64,000 bases of DNA from NCBI RefSeq assembly GCF_900445255.1, contig NZ_UAPU01000007.1, forward strand, positions 1,233,633 to 1,297,632, read 5' to 3'. The DNA comes from Anaerobiospirillum thomasii. GTDB lineage: Bacteria; Pseudomonadota; Gammaproteobacteria; Enterobacterales; Succinivibrionaceae. Numbering within the stretch: position 1 is the stretch's first letter; the number at the start of each line of letters is the position of its first letter. Below are positions 28,734 through 35,738 of the stretch, piece after piece. The translations under genes and the position numbers were made by a program. The notes beneath the pieces were generated by a model. That model made no database searches and was not told where the DNA came from. It saw only the letters and a program-made list of their open reading frames with translations.

Positions 28734-28769
28734 TCAAAAAAATTGGCAATCCTAGATGGAAAGCCAATT
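28734..28769 (-). terminator. Terminator-like hairpin inside the IS copy 2 5' end
   Basis: AATTGGC (28741-28747) pairs with GCCAATT (28763-28769). On the minus strand the hairpin is followed by a run of T (28734-28740). It would block read-through into the transposase from outside. Confidence 0.7.
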
Positions 28770-28806
28770 GTATTAATTGTCGCGATTACAAACTGTCAAA
28801 CTCGGG

Positions 28807-28838
28807 GATGTAAATATATAGAACAATCTTACTAAAAA
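28807..28838. repeat. Right 32-bp direct repeat flanking IS copy 2
   Basis: Second copy of 26306-26337, directly after the IS end CTCGGG. It ends two bases before the hairpin of the GntR gene's original terminator. Confidence 0.92.
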
Positions 28839-28840
28839 AG

Positions 28841-28880
28841 GATCTGTATAAATAAAACTTTATACAGGTCTTTTTCTTTT
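28841..28880 (+). terminator. Original terminator of the GntR gene
   Basis: The 12-bp stem (28841-28852 with 28859-28870, one G-U pair) is followed by TTTTTCTTTT. It is now 2.5 kb from the gene because of the IS. Confidence 0.88.
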
Positions 28881-28941
28881 CCTCCTATTGATAACAGACT
28901 CTTATATTTATCAAGAATACAAATAACTGCTATTAAATTTT

Positions 28942-28957
28942 GATAGTCATGACTATC
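28942..28957. other. 16-bp perfect palindrome between two terminators
   Basis: GATAGTCATGACTATC is a perfect palindrome in the short spacer between the GntR-side terminator and the dehydrogenase terminator. It could be a protein-binding site or chance; nothing else marks it. Confidence 0.35.
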
Positions 28958-28973
28958 TTTAGCTCAATAAAAA

Positions 28974-28998
28974 AGGTCAGAGCATAAAGCTCTGACCT
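28974..28998 (-). terminator. Terminator of the hydroxyacid dehydrogenase operon
   Basis: The 10-bp stem AGGTCAGAGC/GCTCTGACCT (28974-28983 with 28989-28998) is followed on the minus strand by a run of T, 27 bases past the dehydrogenase stop. Confidence 0.9.
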
Positions 28999-29025
28999 CT
29001 AAGAGTATTACCTAAAACTTTTTAA

Positions 29026-29994
29026 TTACAGCTTGTTAACTGGGCAGCGTGGGGCCTCGCCTTTGGCACCGCGTACAGCCTCTTCAGCACACTTTCTCTT
29101 CAGGTCTGAAGATGCCTGAACTGAGTACCAGGCCATGTGTGGGGTGATGGTAAGGTTTGGAGCACCACGTAATGGGCTGTCAGCCTCTAAAGGCTCCTTG
29201 GTGGTTACGTCAATACCGGCTGCACCTAACTGACCTGACTTTAAGGCCTCAGCCAGATCTGGCTCATTTACTAAACCACCTCTGGCTACGTTTACAAGCA
29301 TTGCACCTTTCTTCATCTTGGCAAAGGCTTCTTTGTTCATAAACTTGGCATTGTTGGCATTTAAACCACAGTGCAGAGAGATAAGATCTGAGTTCTTTAA
29401 TACCTCTTCCTCTGAAACTAATTCAATGAAGCTGTACTCAGGATTCTCAGCAACATGCTTGGTGTAAATATCATAACCGATAACCTTGCAGCCTAAGGCG
29501 CGAACGCGCTGTGCAAAAGCAAGACCGATACGGCCAAGACCTATAATACCAACAGTCATGGTTGACAGTCTTAAGATAGGAGCCATCTCAGCATAATCCC
29601 ATCTGCCGTCAAAAACCTGATTGGTGGCACGTGAAACTTTACGAGTGATGTCCATCATTAAGGCAAGAGCATGATCAGCTACCTCAAAGGTACCATAGTC
29701 AGGAACATTACATACCTGAACACCAGCAGCTGTTGCAGCCTCTAGATCAACATTATCAACACCTACACCGTAACGAACAATCATCTTAAGTGTAGGAATG
29801 CCATCAAATACTTTCTTTGTAAAAGGAGCATACTGATTGCACACAGCTACAGCGCCCTGGCAGTTGGCTATAAGCTCATCTTCGGTGTGACACTGCACTA
29901 ATTTATAGGAGATGCCGGCAGCCTCAAAAACTGCTTTTTCCTCATTGATGTTAGCGTGGTCGCAATCGGTAATAAAAATTTTAGTATCAGACAT
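29026..29994 (-). CDS. D-isomer-specific 2-hydroxyacid dehydrogenase (CtBP/SerA-like)
   Basis: The 322-residue NAD-dependent dehydrogenase has the Rossmann motif GIIGLGRIGLAFAQRV, the acidic YDIY that favours NAD, catalytic Arg in NVARGGLVNEPDL, Glu in the following strand and the His in TPHMAWYS. The TPHMAWYS ending is typical of the CtBP-like branch rather than canonical SerA, and there is no ACT domain. Upstream on the same strand is glycerate kinase (92-base gap), suggesting hydroxypyruvate/glycerate metabolism; the exact substrate is inference. Confidence 0.9.
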   Translation of the reverse strand: MSDTKIFITDCDHANINEEKAVFEAAGISYKLVQCHTEDELIANCQGAVAVCNQYAPFTKKVFDGIPTLKMIVRYGVGVDNVDLEAATAAGVQVCNVPDYGTFEVADHALALMMDITRKVSRATNQVFDGRWDYAEMAPILRLSTMTVGIIGLGRIGLAFAQRVRALGCKVIGYDIYTKHVAENPEYSFIELVSEEEVLKNSDLISLHCGLNANNAKFMNKEAFAKMKKGAMLVNVARGGLVNEPDLAEALKSGQLGAAGIDVTTKEPLEADSPLRGAPNLTITPHMAWYSVQASSDLKRKCAEEAVRGAKGEAPRCPVNKL

Positions 29995-30086
29995 GGTATA
30001 CCCCCAAAAGAAATATCTACTGTCTGAAATTGTATTCTATATTTACAAATGAATATGTGATGTGGCGCTAAAATTTGTAAAAGAGA

Positions 30087-31208
30087 TCAGATGAATTTTA
30101 ATAAATTATATACCGTGGCTTTAAGATTATTTCTACTCTCCAAAATAGCCTCTTCAAGAGTAGATGGTCCTCTTATAACCGGAAATACAGCATAAATACC
30201 ACGTTTTATAAATTCATCCTGCAAAGAGTCATCTACCGATCCTACTATGGCAACCACCTTTGACGGATTTTTTAATAAAGCATTTCTTTGTGCAATACCT
30301 ATGACAACTTTACCAGAAAGTGACTGTTTATCAAGACAACCCTCACCTGTAAAAATGTAGTCACAGTTTGAGCTTAAATTATCAAAATCAATGCTGTCCA
30401 ATACAATATCTATACCTTTTTTCAATGAGGCGCTTAAAAAGGCAATGGCTCCGGCCGCCGTTCCTCCTGCTGCACCTGAGCCTTTAATCTGTGCAATATT
30501 TTTACCAAGGAATATACTGACAACTAAGGACATATGCTCAAGAGCTCTGTCAAGAAAGTCTATCTGCTCACAGTTAGCACCCTTTTGCGGAGCAAAGATA
30601 CGCGCAGCTCCATTGTCTCCAAACAGTGTATTGTCCACATCGCACATACAGGTAAAGCTTACCTTAGAAAGTCTTGAATCTACATCTTTGGTATCAATAG
30701 AGCATATAGATGGGATATTTACAGGCAGTGGATCGACCAAAGCTCCATTTTTATCTAAAAAACGATAGCCAAGGGCATGCGCCATACCAAGGCCCATATC
30801 ATTGGTGGCACTGCCGCCCAGGCAGATAATGATACGCTTTACATTAAGATCAAGTGCGTGCTTTATCTGTTCACCTACACCTTTAGTTGAAGATCTTAAT
30901 ATGTCACGCCTGCTCTCAAGATTAAGACCTGCTGTTCTTGCAAGTTCAATCACAGCTGTATCCTTGCTGTGTAGAAAAGGGGCTGTAATTGGGCTACCCA
31001 GATGATTGGTGCAGCTTACATTGATAAAATCCCCATCTAAAGCCTGAGCCATAGCCTCAAGCGATCCTTCACCGCCGTCAGCTACAGATCTTAATATCAG
31101 CTGATGTGGGAAATTGCCTTTAACTACAACCTCTTTAATAATAGAGCAGATCTCATTAGAGCTTAAAGATCCTTTAAAAGAGTCAGGAATTACAAGGATA
31201 CAGGCCAT
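30087..31208 (-). CDS. Glycerate kinase (GlxK/GarK family)
   Basis: This 373-residue type-I glycerate kinase phosphorylates D-glycerate to 2- or 3-phosphoglycerate. The N-terminal signature VIPDSFKGSLSSNEIC, the SVADGGEGSLEAM motif, LGGSATNDMGLGMAHALGYRF and the C-terminal FTGEGCLDKQSLSGKVV are all present. It probably forms an operon with the following 2-hydroxyacid dehydrogenase, giving a route into lower glycolysis. It starts 11 bases after a DUF1311 gene with no strong Shine-Dalgarno sequence, so translation may be coupled. Confidence 0.93.
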   Translation of the reverse strand: MACILVIPDSFKGSLSSNEICSIIKEVVVKGNFPHQLILRSVADGGEGSLEAMAQALDGDFINVSCTNHLGSPITAPFLHSKDTAVIELARTAGLNLESRRDILRSSTKGVGEQIKHALDLNVKRIIICLGGSATNDMGLGMAHALGYRFLDKNGALVDPLPVNIPSICSIDTKDVDSRLSKVSFTCMCDVDNTLFGDNGAARIFAPQKGANCEQIDFLDRALEHMSLVVSIFLGKNIAQIKGSGAAGGTAAGAIAFLSASLKKGIDIVLDSIDFDNLSSNCDYIFTGEGCLDKQSLSGKVVIGIAQRNALLKNPSKVVAIVGSVDDSLQDEFIKRGIYAVFPVIRGPSTLEEAILESRNNLKATVYNLLKFI

Positions 31209-31219
31209 AACAGTGATCT

Positions 31220-31633
31220 TTATTCCACCTTAATGCCATACATATTCAAGATAGCTTCAAATTCTTTAACTCTGGTTTGAAGATACCCTAAATAATTAAG
31301 ATCGGCCTCAACAAGATAAATGGTGCCAGAGTTTGATAAATAGAAGTTTTTATTGTGCTCAGTAAATTTAAGCCAGGCTATTTGTGACTGCTTAAACGTA
31401 TTTGCCATTTCAGGATTCTCTTTTTTAGCTTCCTGCAGAATAAGCTTATAGTACTTATTAAGTTTTTTATCATAGACACTGACTTCCTCAAAGATACACT
31501 CACGCATTGACTGAGTGTTTCCTGCTGTGCTTAGGCAGTCTGACAATCTGTCATTTTCTTCCTGGGCATTTACAGTGTTTAGGCAAAGCAAGAAGGATAG
31601 GGTTAGGATTGAGGCAATCTGCTTTTTTATCAT
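31220..31633 (-). CDS. DUF1311/LprI-family exported protein
   Basis: The 137-residue product has a signal peptide (KKQIASILTLSFLLCLNTVNA, likely cut before QEEN) and a mature domain with Cys residues in SDCLSTAG and MRECIFEE and the helix pattern KYYKLILQEAKKE..., as in DUF1311/LprI proteins; a lysozyme-inhibitor role is known for some members only. The ATG at 31633 is preferred because an upstream in-frame start at 31702 would bury the signal peptide. Confidence 0.75.
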   Translation of the reverse strand: MIKKQIASILTLSFLLCLNTVNAQEENDRLSDCLSTAGNTQSMRECIFEEVSVYDKKLNKYYKLILQEAKKENPEMANTFKQSQIAWLKFTEHNKNFYLSNSGTIYLVEADLNYLGYLQTRVKEFEAILNMYGIKVE

Positions 31634-31785
31634 AAAAACTCCATAAAGTTGGTTTAAATAGGTATTTTTCCTCACTCTAGCAAATATAATATGGCTAAAC
31701 AATAAAATACTGTGTATATGCCTCTTGATTTTTTTTAACTTAAGTTTATCTTATGCGAGAAAATTAACACAGAGCAGGTTTTAAT

Positions 31786-32985
31786 ATGTCAGCACTTTCA
31801 TTTTTTGTAAGAGATTCAATTGTAAGCCCTCAGAGATCATGGCCTCATGTCACCCTGTTAGGTACATGTCATTTTATGTCGGATTTCTACACTAATATTT
31901 TGCCTGTAATGTTACCGATACTGGCCTTGCGTTTTGATATATCCTACGCTCAGTGTGCCGCACTTTTTATGGTTTTCTCTGTAACCATGAATTTTATACA
32001 GCCTTTTATAGGTATTGTCTCTGACAGACGCAATCTTAATTATTTAATGCCGCTGTCAATAGCTACAGCCACTATCTTTGCCTGTCTTATCTCTCTTGCT
32101 CCAAATATCATTACACTTGTGCTCATAGTATTTTTAGTGGGACTGTGTTCATCACTGTTCCATCCTGTCAGTGCCTCAGTATTATCTTTAGTGACACCTA
32201 AGCACAAGCCAGGTCTTGCAACATCTATATTTATTGTAGGCGGTAATCTGGGCTTTGCCATAGCTCCATTCCTCATTGCCAAATATATAGAGGTATTTTC
32301 AGATAAATATTTAATTGTCATCTCAATTCCAGCACTTATAACTGTAGCTCTCGTCTACAGACGCGGACTGCACATAGGTGTTAAAAAAGATAAAAAGGAT
32401 GAAAAGGCATTTTCAGTAAAATCCCTGTTTAAAAATAAAGAGTTTATACTGTTAAATCTGGCTATGGGGCTGAGATCATGGGGTTATTGCGCCATAGTAG
32501 TATTTTTAACTCTGCTTTTGTCAAAGCAGGGCTATGATTCTGTAAATGGTGCCGGCGCTTTGATGGTGGCACTGCTGGGCTGCGTGGCAGGCGGTCTTAT
32601 TGGCGGATCTGTATCTGACAAATTTGGCTCAAAGGCTGTGATTGTTTTTACCCTGATTGTGGCTCTTGTGTGCTTTGGCTACTTCCTGTTTAATCCTTAC
32701 ATGACATTTTTATCACTTACAGCTTTGTTTTTATCAGGCTTTGGTCTGTATGGTTCAACAGCTCCTGCTATTGTCTGGCTGCAGTCTATGCTAAAAAATG
32801 CTGCCTCCTTTGCCACATCACTGATGTTAGGTCTTTCTTTTGGCTTTGGCTATGTTGCAACTTTGATAACAGGATTTGTGGCAGACTATGTTGATCTGCA
32901 AAGTGCTCTTATTTACACAACTCTGCCAGCTCTTTTTGCTGCCACATTAATTATGATGTTTATAAAACGTCCTGTAATCCATTAA
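31786..32985 (+). CDS. MFS exporter of the fosmidomycin-resistance (Fsr) type
   Basis: The 399-residue major facilitator protein has about 12 hydrophobic segments. The first-helix motif CHFMSDFYTNILPVMLPIL and GLCSSLFHPVSASVLS resemble Fsr proteins, which export fosmidomycin and other drugs. The central loop (about residues 195-215) is Lys-rich. Substrate is not predictable. It is divergent from the DUF1311/glycerate kinase genes with an 84-base gap to that unit's likely upstream region. Confidence 0.82.
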   Translation: MSALSFFVRDSIVSPQRSWPHVTLLGTCHFMSDFYTNILPVMLPILALRFDISYAQCAALFMVFSVTMNFIQPFIGIVSDRRNLNYLMPLSIATATIFACLISLAPNIITLVLIVFLVGLCSSLFHPVSASVLSLVTPKHKPGLATSIFIVGGNLGFAIAPFLIAKYIEVFSDKYLIVISIPALITVALVYRRGLHIGVKKDKKDEKAFSVKSLFKNKEFILLNLAMGLRSWGYCAIVVFLTLLLSKQGYDSVNGAGALMVALLGCVAGGLIGGSVSDKFGSKAVIVFTLIVALVCFGYFLFNPYMTFLSLTALFLSGFGLYGSTAPAIVWLQSMLKNAASFATSLMLGLSFGFGYVATLITGFVADYVDLQSALIYTTLPALFAATLIMMFIKRPVIH

Positions 32986-33389
32986 TTTATTACTTTGACC
33001 ATGCATAGACTCTTTTATGCATAACAAAACAAGCAGGATTTTTATATAAATGTGACTGCTATATAACATATGTAGTAGCACTTAAACATAGGTTAAAAAC
33101 CCATATCAAATTTGTTGTAGATCCTATCCACACGCATAAAATAAAGACATCCTGTCTTATAAACAACATTTTTACAAATAAATTTTAGAGGTTCACATAT
33201 GTGATTAAAATTCATATATATGAACTTTATGCATTTGTGAACAAATGATGTGAACGCTTGAACAGTATTAAAAACTTGTAGAAAAAAAATATAAAGATAT
33301 GAAATCAGGGTGATATTCTAGCAAAAGAAGGGTGAGTTATTGTATTTTTTACATTTTAATTGTTAAAAACTACTATAAGGTATTTCTAT
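32986..33389. other. 404-base spacer upstream of the IclR operon
   Basis: This is AT-rich sequence between the MFS gene and the IclR gene. It holds a cluster of palindromes (33193-33247, listed separately) and the iclR ribosome site AAGG about 9 bases before the ATG at 33390. I see no gene or RNA in it. Confidence 0.5.
33193..33247. promoter_or_regulatory. Cluster of three palindromes, candidate operators
   Basis: Three near neighbours are seen: TCACATATGTGA (33193-33204), TTCATATATATGAA (33211-33224) and CATTTGT-GA-ACAAATG (33232-33247). TGTGA/TCACA-like half-sites recur. They sit about 140-200 bases upstream of an autoregulation-prone IclR gene. They could bind the IclR protein, CRP or both; assignment is inference. 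Confidence 0.55.
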
Positions 33390-34196
33390 ATGAACCTTAA
33401 ACAAGATAACTTTGATAGCAGTGTTAAGCTGGTAAAGTCAGTATCGCGAACTATTGACCTTTTGTTATTATTTGTTGACTCAAAAAGATATCTAACCCTT
33501 CAAGACATATCTGAGATGTTATCTTTACCTAAAAGCTCAACTTATGAGCTTGTCAAAACACTCGTTCATAAAGGCATTCTAGAGATCAAAGATTCAAATA
33601 AAAAAACCTATGGCTTAGGCTTACTAGCCTTTGAGATTGGCAGCTCTGCGATTTCAGATATAGGCGTTAATGATATAGCAAGACCATATATACAAAGTTT
33701 AAATAGAATAACTGGTGGCACTGTCTTTTTAGGCGTGGAAGATCACGGAAAAATTGTTTATATCGATAGGGCAGAAGATCACTCTGTTATTAAAGCTCAG
33801 GCAAAGCTTGGCAGTAGAAGAAATCTGCATACTACCAGTTTAGGTAAGGCTATTTTATATGCCTACCCAGATGACAAAATGTTATCTCTTTTAGGTCCAG
33901 AGCCTTATAGCGCCAATACCCCTTTATCTAAAACAACAAGTATTGAAATTCTAAATGACGCAAAGGAAAGCAGAAAACGTAGATATGCTATTGATGACAG
34001 AGAAGATGGCATAAATATGTACTGTATGGGATGTGTTATTAGAAACAGAGAAAGCAATCCAATAGCTGCAATTTCAGTGGCATCTTTCTACGATGCAATG
34101 ACCGAGACCAAAAAAGCCATGATATCAAGTAATTTGATAGAGGTTGCCTTGGAAATTTCTCATAAATTAGGTTTTTCTGGTGATAGCCTTTATTAG
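33390..34196 (+). CDS. IclR-family transcriptional regulator
   Basis: The 268-residue protein has an N-terminal winged helix (YLTLQDISEMLSLPKSSTYEL, about 30-60) and a C-terminal effector domain (TGGTVFLGVEDHGKIVYIDR, LHTTSLGKAILYAY, the REDGINMYCMGCVI stretch). IclR proteins usually bind small organic acids and control the adjacent catabolic genes. The ATG at 33390 with AAGG upstream is preferred to a TTG at 33360. The transporter gene tctC starts 31 bases downstream, so it likely leads the operon. Confidence 0.92.
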   Translation: MNLKQDNFDSSVKLVKSVSRTIDLLLLFVDSKRYLTLQDISEMLSLPKSSTYELVKTLVHKGILEIKDSNKKTYGLGLLAFEIGSSAISDIGVNDIARPYIQSLNRITGGTVFLGVEDHGKIVYIDRAEDHSVIKAQAKLGSRRNLHTTSLGKAILYAYPDDKMLSLLGPEPYSANTPLSKTTSIEILNDAKESRKRRYAIDDREDGINMYCMGCVIRNRESNPIAAISVASFYDAMTETKKAMISSNLIEVALEISHKLGFSGDSLY

Positions 34197-34227
34197 GCTT
34201 TCAACTTTTTTGTTATAGAGGTGAAGT

Positions 34228-35205
34228 ATGTTTAATTCAAAATTATTAAAAGCATTTAAGTATGCCGCATTAGGTGCAGCTCTTGGTTGTTTTGCTGCAA
34301 CAAGTATAGCCAGCGCAGCTCCTAAATATCCAAGGAAGCAAATACAGATTGTTGTTCCATATGCTCCGGGCGGTGCTTCTGATACAGTTGCCAGAATATA
34401 TGGTAAGGAGCTTGAGGGTCAGTTAGGAAAGCCTGTTATTATCGTAAACAGAACTGGCGCATCAGGTGCTGTTGGTCTTGAGTCTGTTAAGAATTCAAGA
34501 GCAGATGGCTATACTATGGCCTATATGCCTGTAGAGTCAACCATGATTGCAGCATTAGGTATTGCTGATGTTTCATCAGATGACTTTAAGTTTGCATGTC
34601 GTGTTATGACAATTCCTGCTGCTATTACAGTATCCGCTGATGCCCCATGGAATACTTTAGAAGAGTTCTTAAAGTATGCCAAAGAAAATCCAGGAAAAAT
34701 CATGGTAGGTAACTCAGGATCAGGCTCAATCTGGCACGTTGCAGCTGCTAGCTTGGAAAAGAGTGCAGATGTTGAGTTCAACCATGTTCCTTTTGATGGT
34801 GCAGCTCCTGCCATTGCAGCATTACTCGGCAAAAATATCACAGCCGTTGCAGTAAGCCCTGCAGAGGTTAAGACCAACGTTGATGCTGGTCAGTTTAAAG
34901 TTTTAGCTGTAATTGGTGATGCAAGATCATCTGTAGTTCCTGACGTAAAGACTACTAAAGAGCTTGGTTATGATGTAAGCGCCATGGGCTGGGGAGGTTT
35001 TGCTGTTCCTAAAGGAACTCCTGATGAGATCGTTGATATTTTAGATAAAGCCTCCGCAAAGGTTGCTCAGAGTGAAGAACTTAAGAAACTGTTAAAAGAG
35101 AGAGGATTTGAGCATGCCTATCTTAGTGGTGAGGAGATGGATAAATTCGCTCAGGATCAGTTAAAGCAGTATAAAGAGTTAATTCCACAGCTACTTGGCA
35201 AATAA
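34228..35205 (+). CDS. TctC-type solute-binding protein of a tripartite tricarboxylate transporter
   Basis: The 325-residue exported protein has a signal peptide (FKYAALGAALGCFAATSIASA, cut near ASA-AP) and a Bug/TctC fold: YPRKQIQIVVPYAPGGASD, VNRTGASGAVG and the C-terminal KGTPDEIVDILDKA are family hallmarks. TctC proteins capture carboxylates in the periplasm and feed TctA-TctB. The ligand cannot be read from sequence. A hairpin follows the gene, as often seen after highly expressed binding-protein genes. Confidence 0.93.
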   Translation: MFNSKLLKAFKYAALGAALGCFAATSIASAAPKYPRKQIQIVVPYAPGGASDTVARIYGKELEGQLGKPVIIVNRTGASGAVGLESVKNSRADGYTMAYMPVESTMIAALGIADVSSDDFKFACRVMTIPAAITVSADAPWNTLEEFLKYAKENPGKIMVGNSGSGSIWHVAAASLEKSADVEFNHVPFDGAAPAIAALLGKNITAVAVSPAEVKTNVDAGQFKVLAVIGDARSSVVPDVKTTKELGYDVSAMGWGGFAVPKGTPDEIVDILDKASAKVAQSEELKKLLKERGFEHAYLSGEEMDKFAQDQLKQYKELIPQLLGK

Positions 35206-35217
35206 AAATTAGATCGT

Positions 35218-35239
35218 AGGCACAGTTTTTACTGTGCCT
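35218..35239 (+). other. Intercistronic hairpin after tctC
   Basis: The stem AGGCACAG/CTGTGCCT (35218-35225 with 35232-35239) has a T-rich loop and a weak TATT tail. It probably protects tctC mRNA or acts as a leaky terminator so the binding protein exceeds the membrane subunits. Confidence 0.7.
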
Positions 35240-35270
35240 TATTAAAACTTTATTCATAGAGGTATTTATC

Positions 35271-35726
35271 GTGAATAAATTAAAGGGTGATCCTTTAGTT
35301 GGCTTTGTCATTGTCATTTTTGGCCTAGCCTTCTTATTTCCATCTATTGGATATGGTCTTATGTCGCCCAAGGGTTTACCAGGTCCTGGCGCTGGATTTT
35401 TTCCACTGATTACAAGTTCTTTTACTATCTTCTTTGGTCTTTGGGTTATGGTGGATGCCTTAAAAAACGGTGGAGCAAATTATTTTGGAGATGATCCAGA
35501 GCAAAGAAGCAATTTTAAAGTTATTTTTTCTTTAATAGCAATTTTTACTGTATTTGCTTTTATATGGTATTTCATAAATTTTTACCTCGGTATTGCAGTA
35601 TTAAGTTTGGCTTTTAATTATATTTTCGGAAGGACATGGGTATTTAACCTTATCTTTACTGTCATTATTGAGGCCTTGCTCTTTGGAATTTTTGAGCAGG
35701 TTCTGTACATTCAATTTGAAATGTAG
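35271..35726 (+). CDS. TctB-type small membrane subunit
   Basis: The 151-residue protein has about four transmembrane segments, matching the four-helix TctB subunit of tripartite tricarboxylate transporters. The segment GPGAGFFPLITS near residue 43 is a typical TctB feature. The start is GTG at 35271 with AGAGG upstream. It lies between tctC and tctA in the standard order C-B-A. Confidence 0.88.
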   Translation: MNKLKGDPLVGFVIVIFGLAFLFPSIGYGLMSPKGLPGPGAGFFPLITSSFTIFFGLWVMVDALKNGGANYFGDDPEQRSNFKVIFSLIAIFTVFAFIWYFINFYLGIAVLSLAFNYIFGRTWVFNLIFTVIIEALLFGIFEQVLYIQFEM

Positions 35727-35738
35727 ATAGGAGCAGAT

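Larger units (their letters stand above)
26338..28806 (-). mobile_element. IS1634-family insertion sequence, copy 2 (2469 bp)
   Basis: Same element as 16806-19275 but in the opposite orientation: the transposase 3' end faces the GntR gene. Terminal repeats are CCCGAGTTTAACAG at 26338 and CTGTCAAACTCGGG ending at 28806. Compared with copy 1 there are several substitutions and a one-base T-run difference in the leader, and one difference near the right end. The flanking repeat is 32 bp. Confidence 0.93.
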
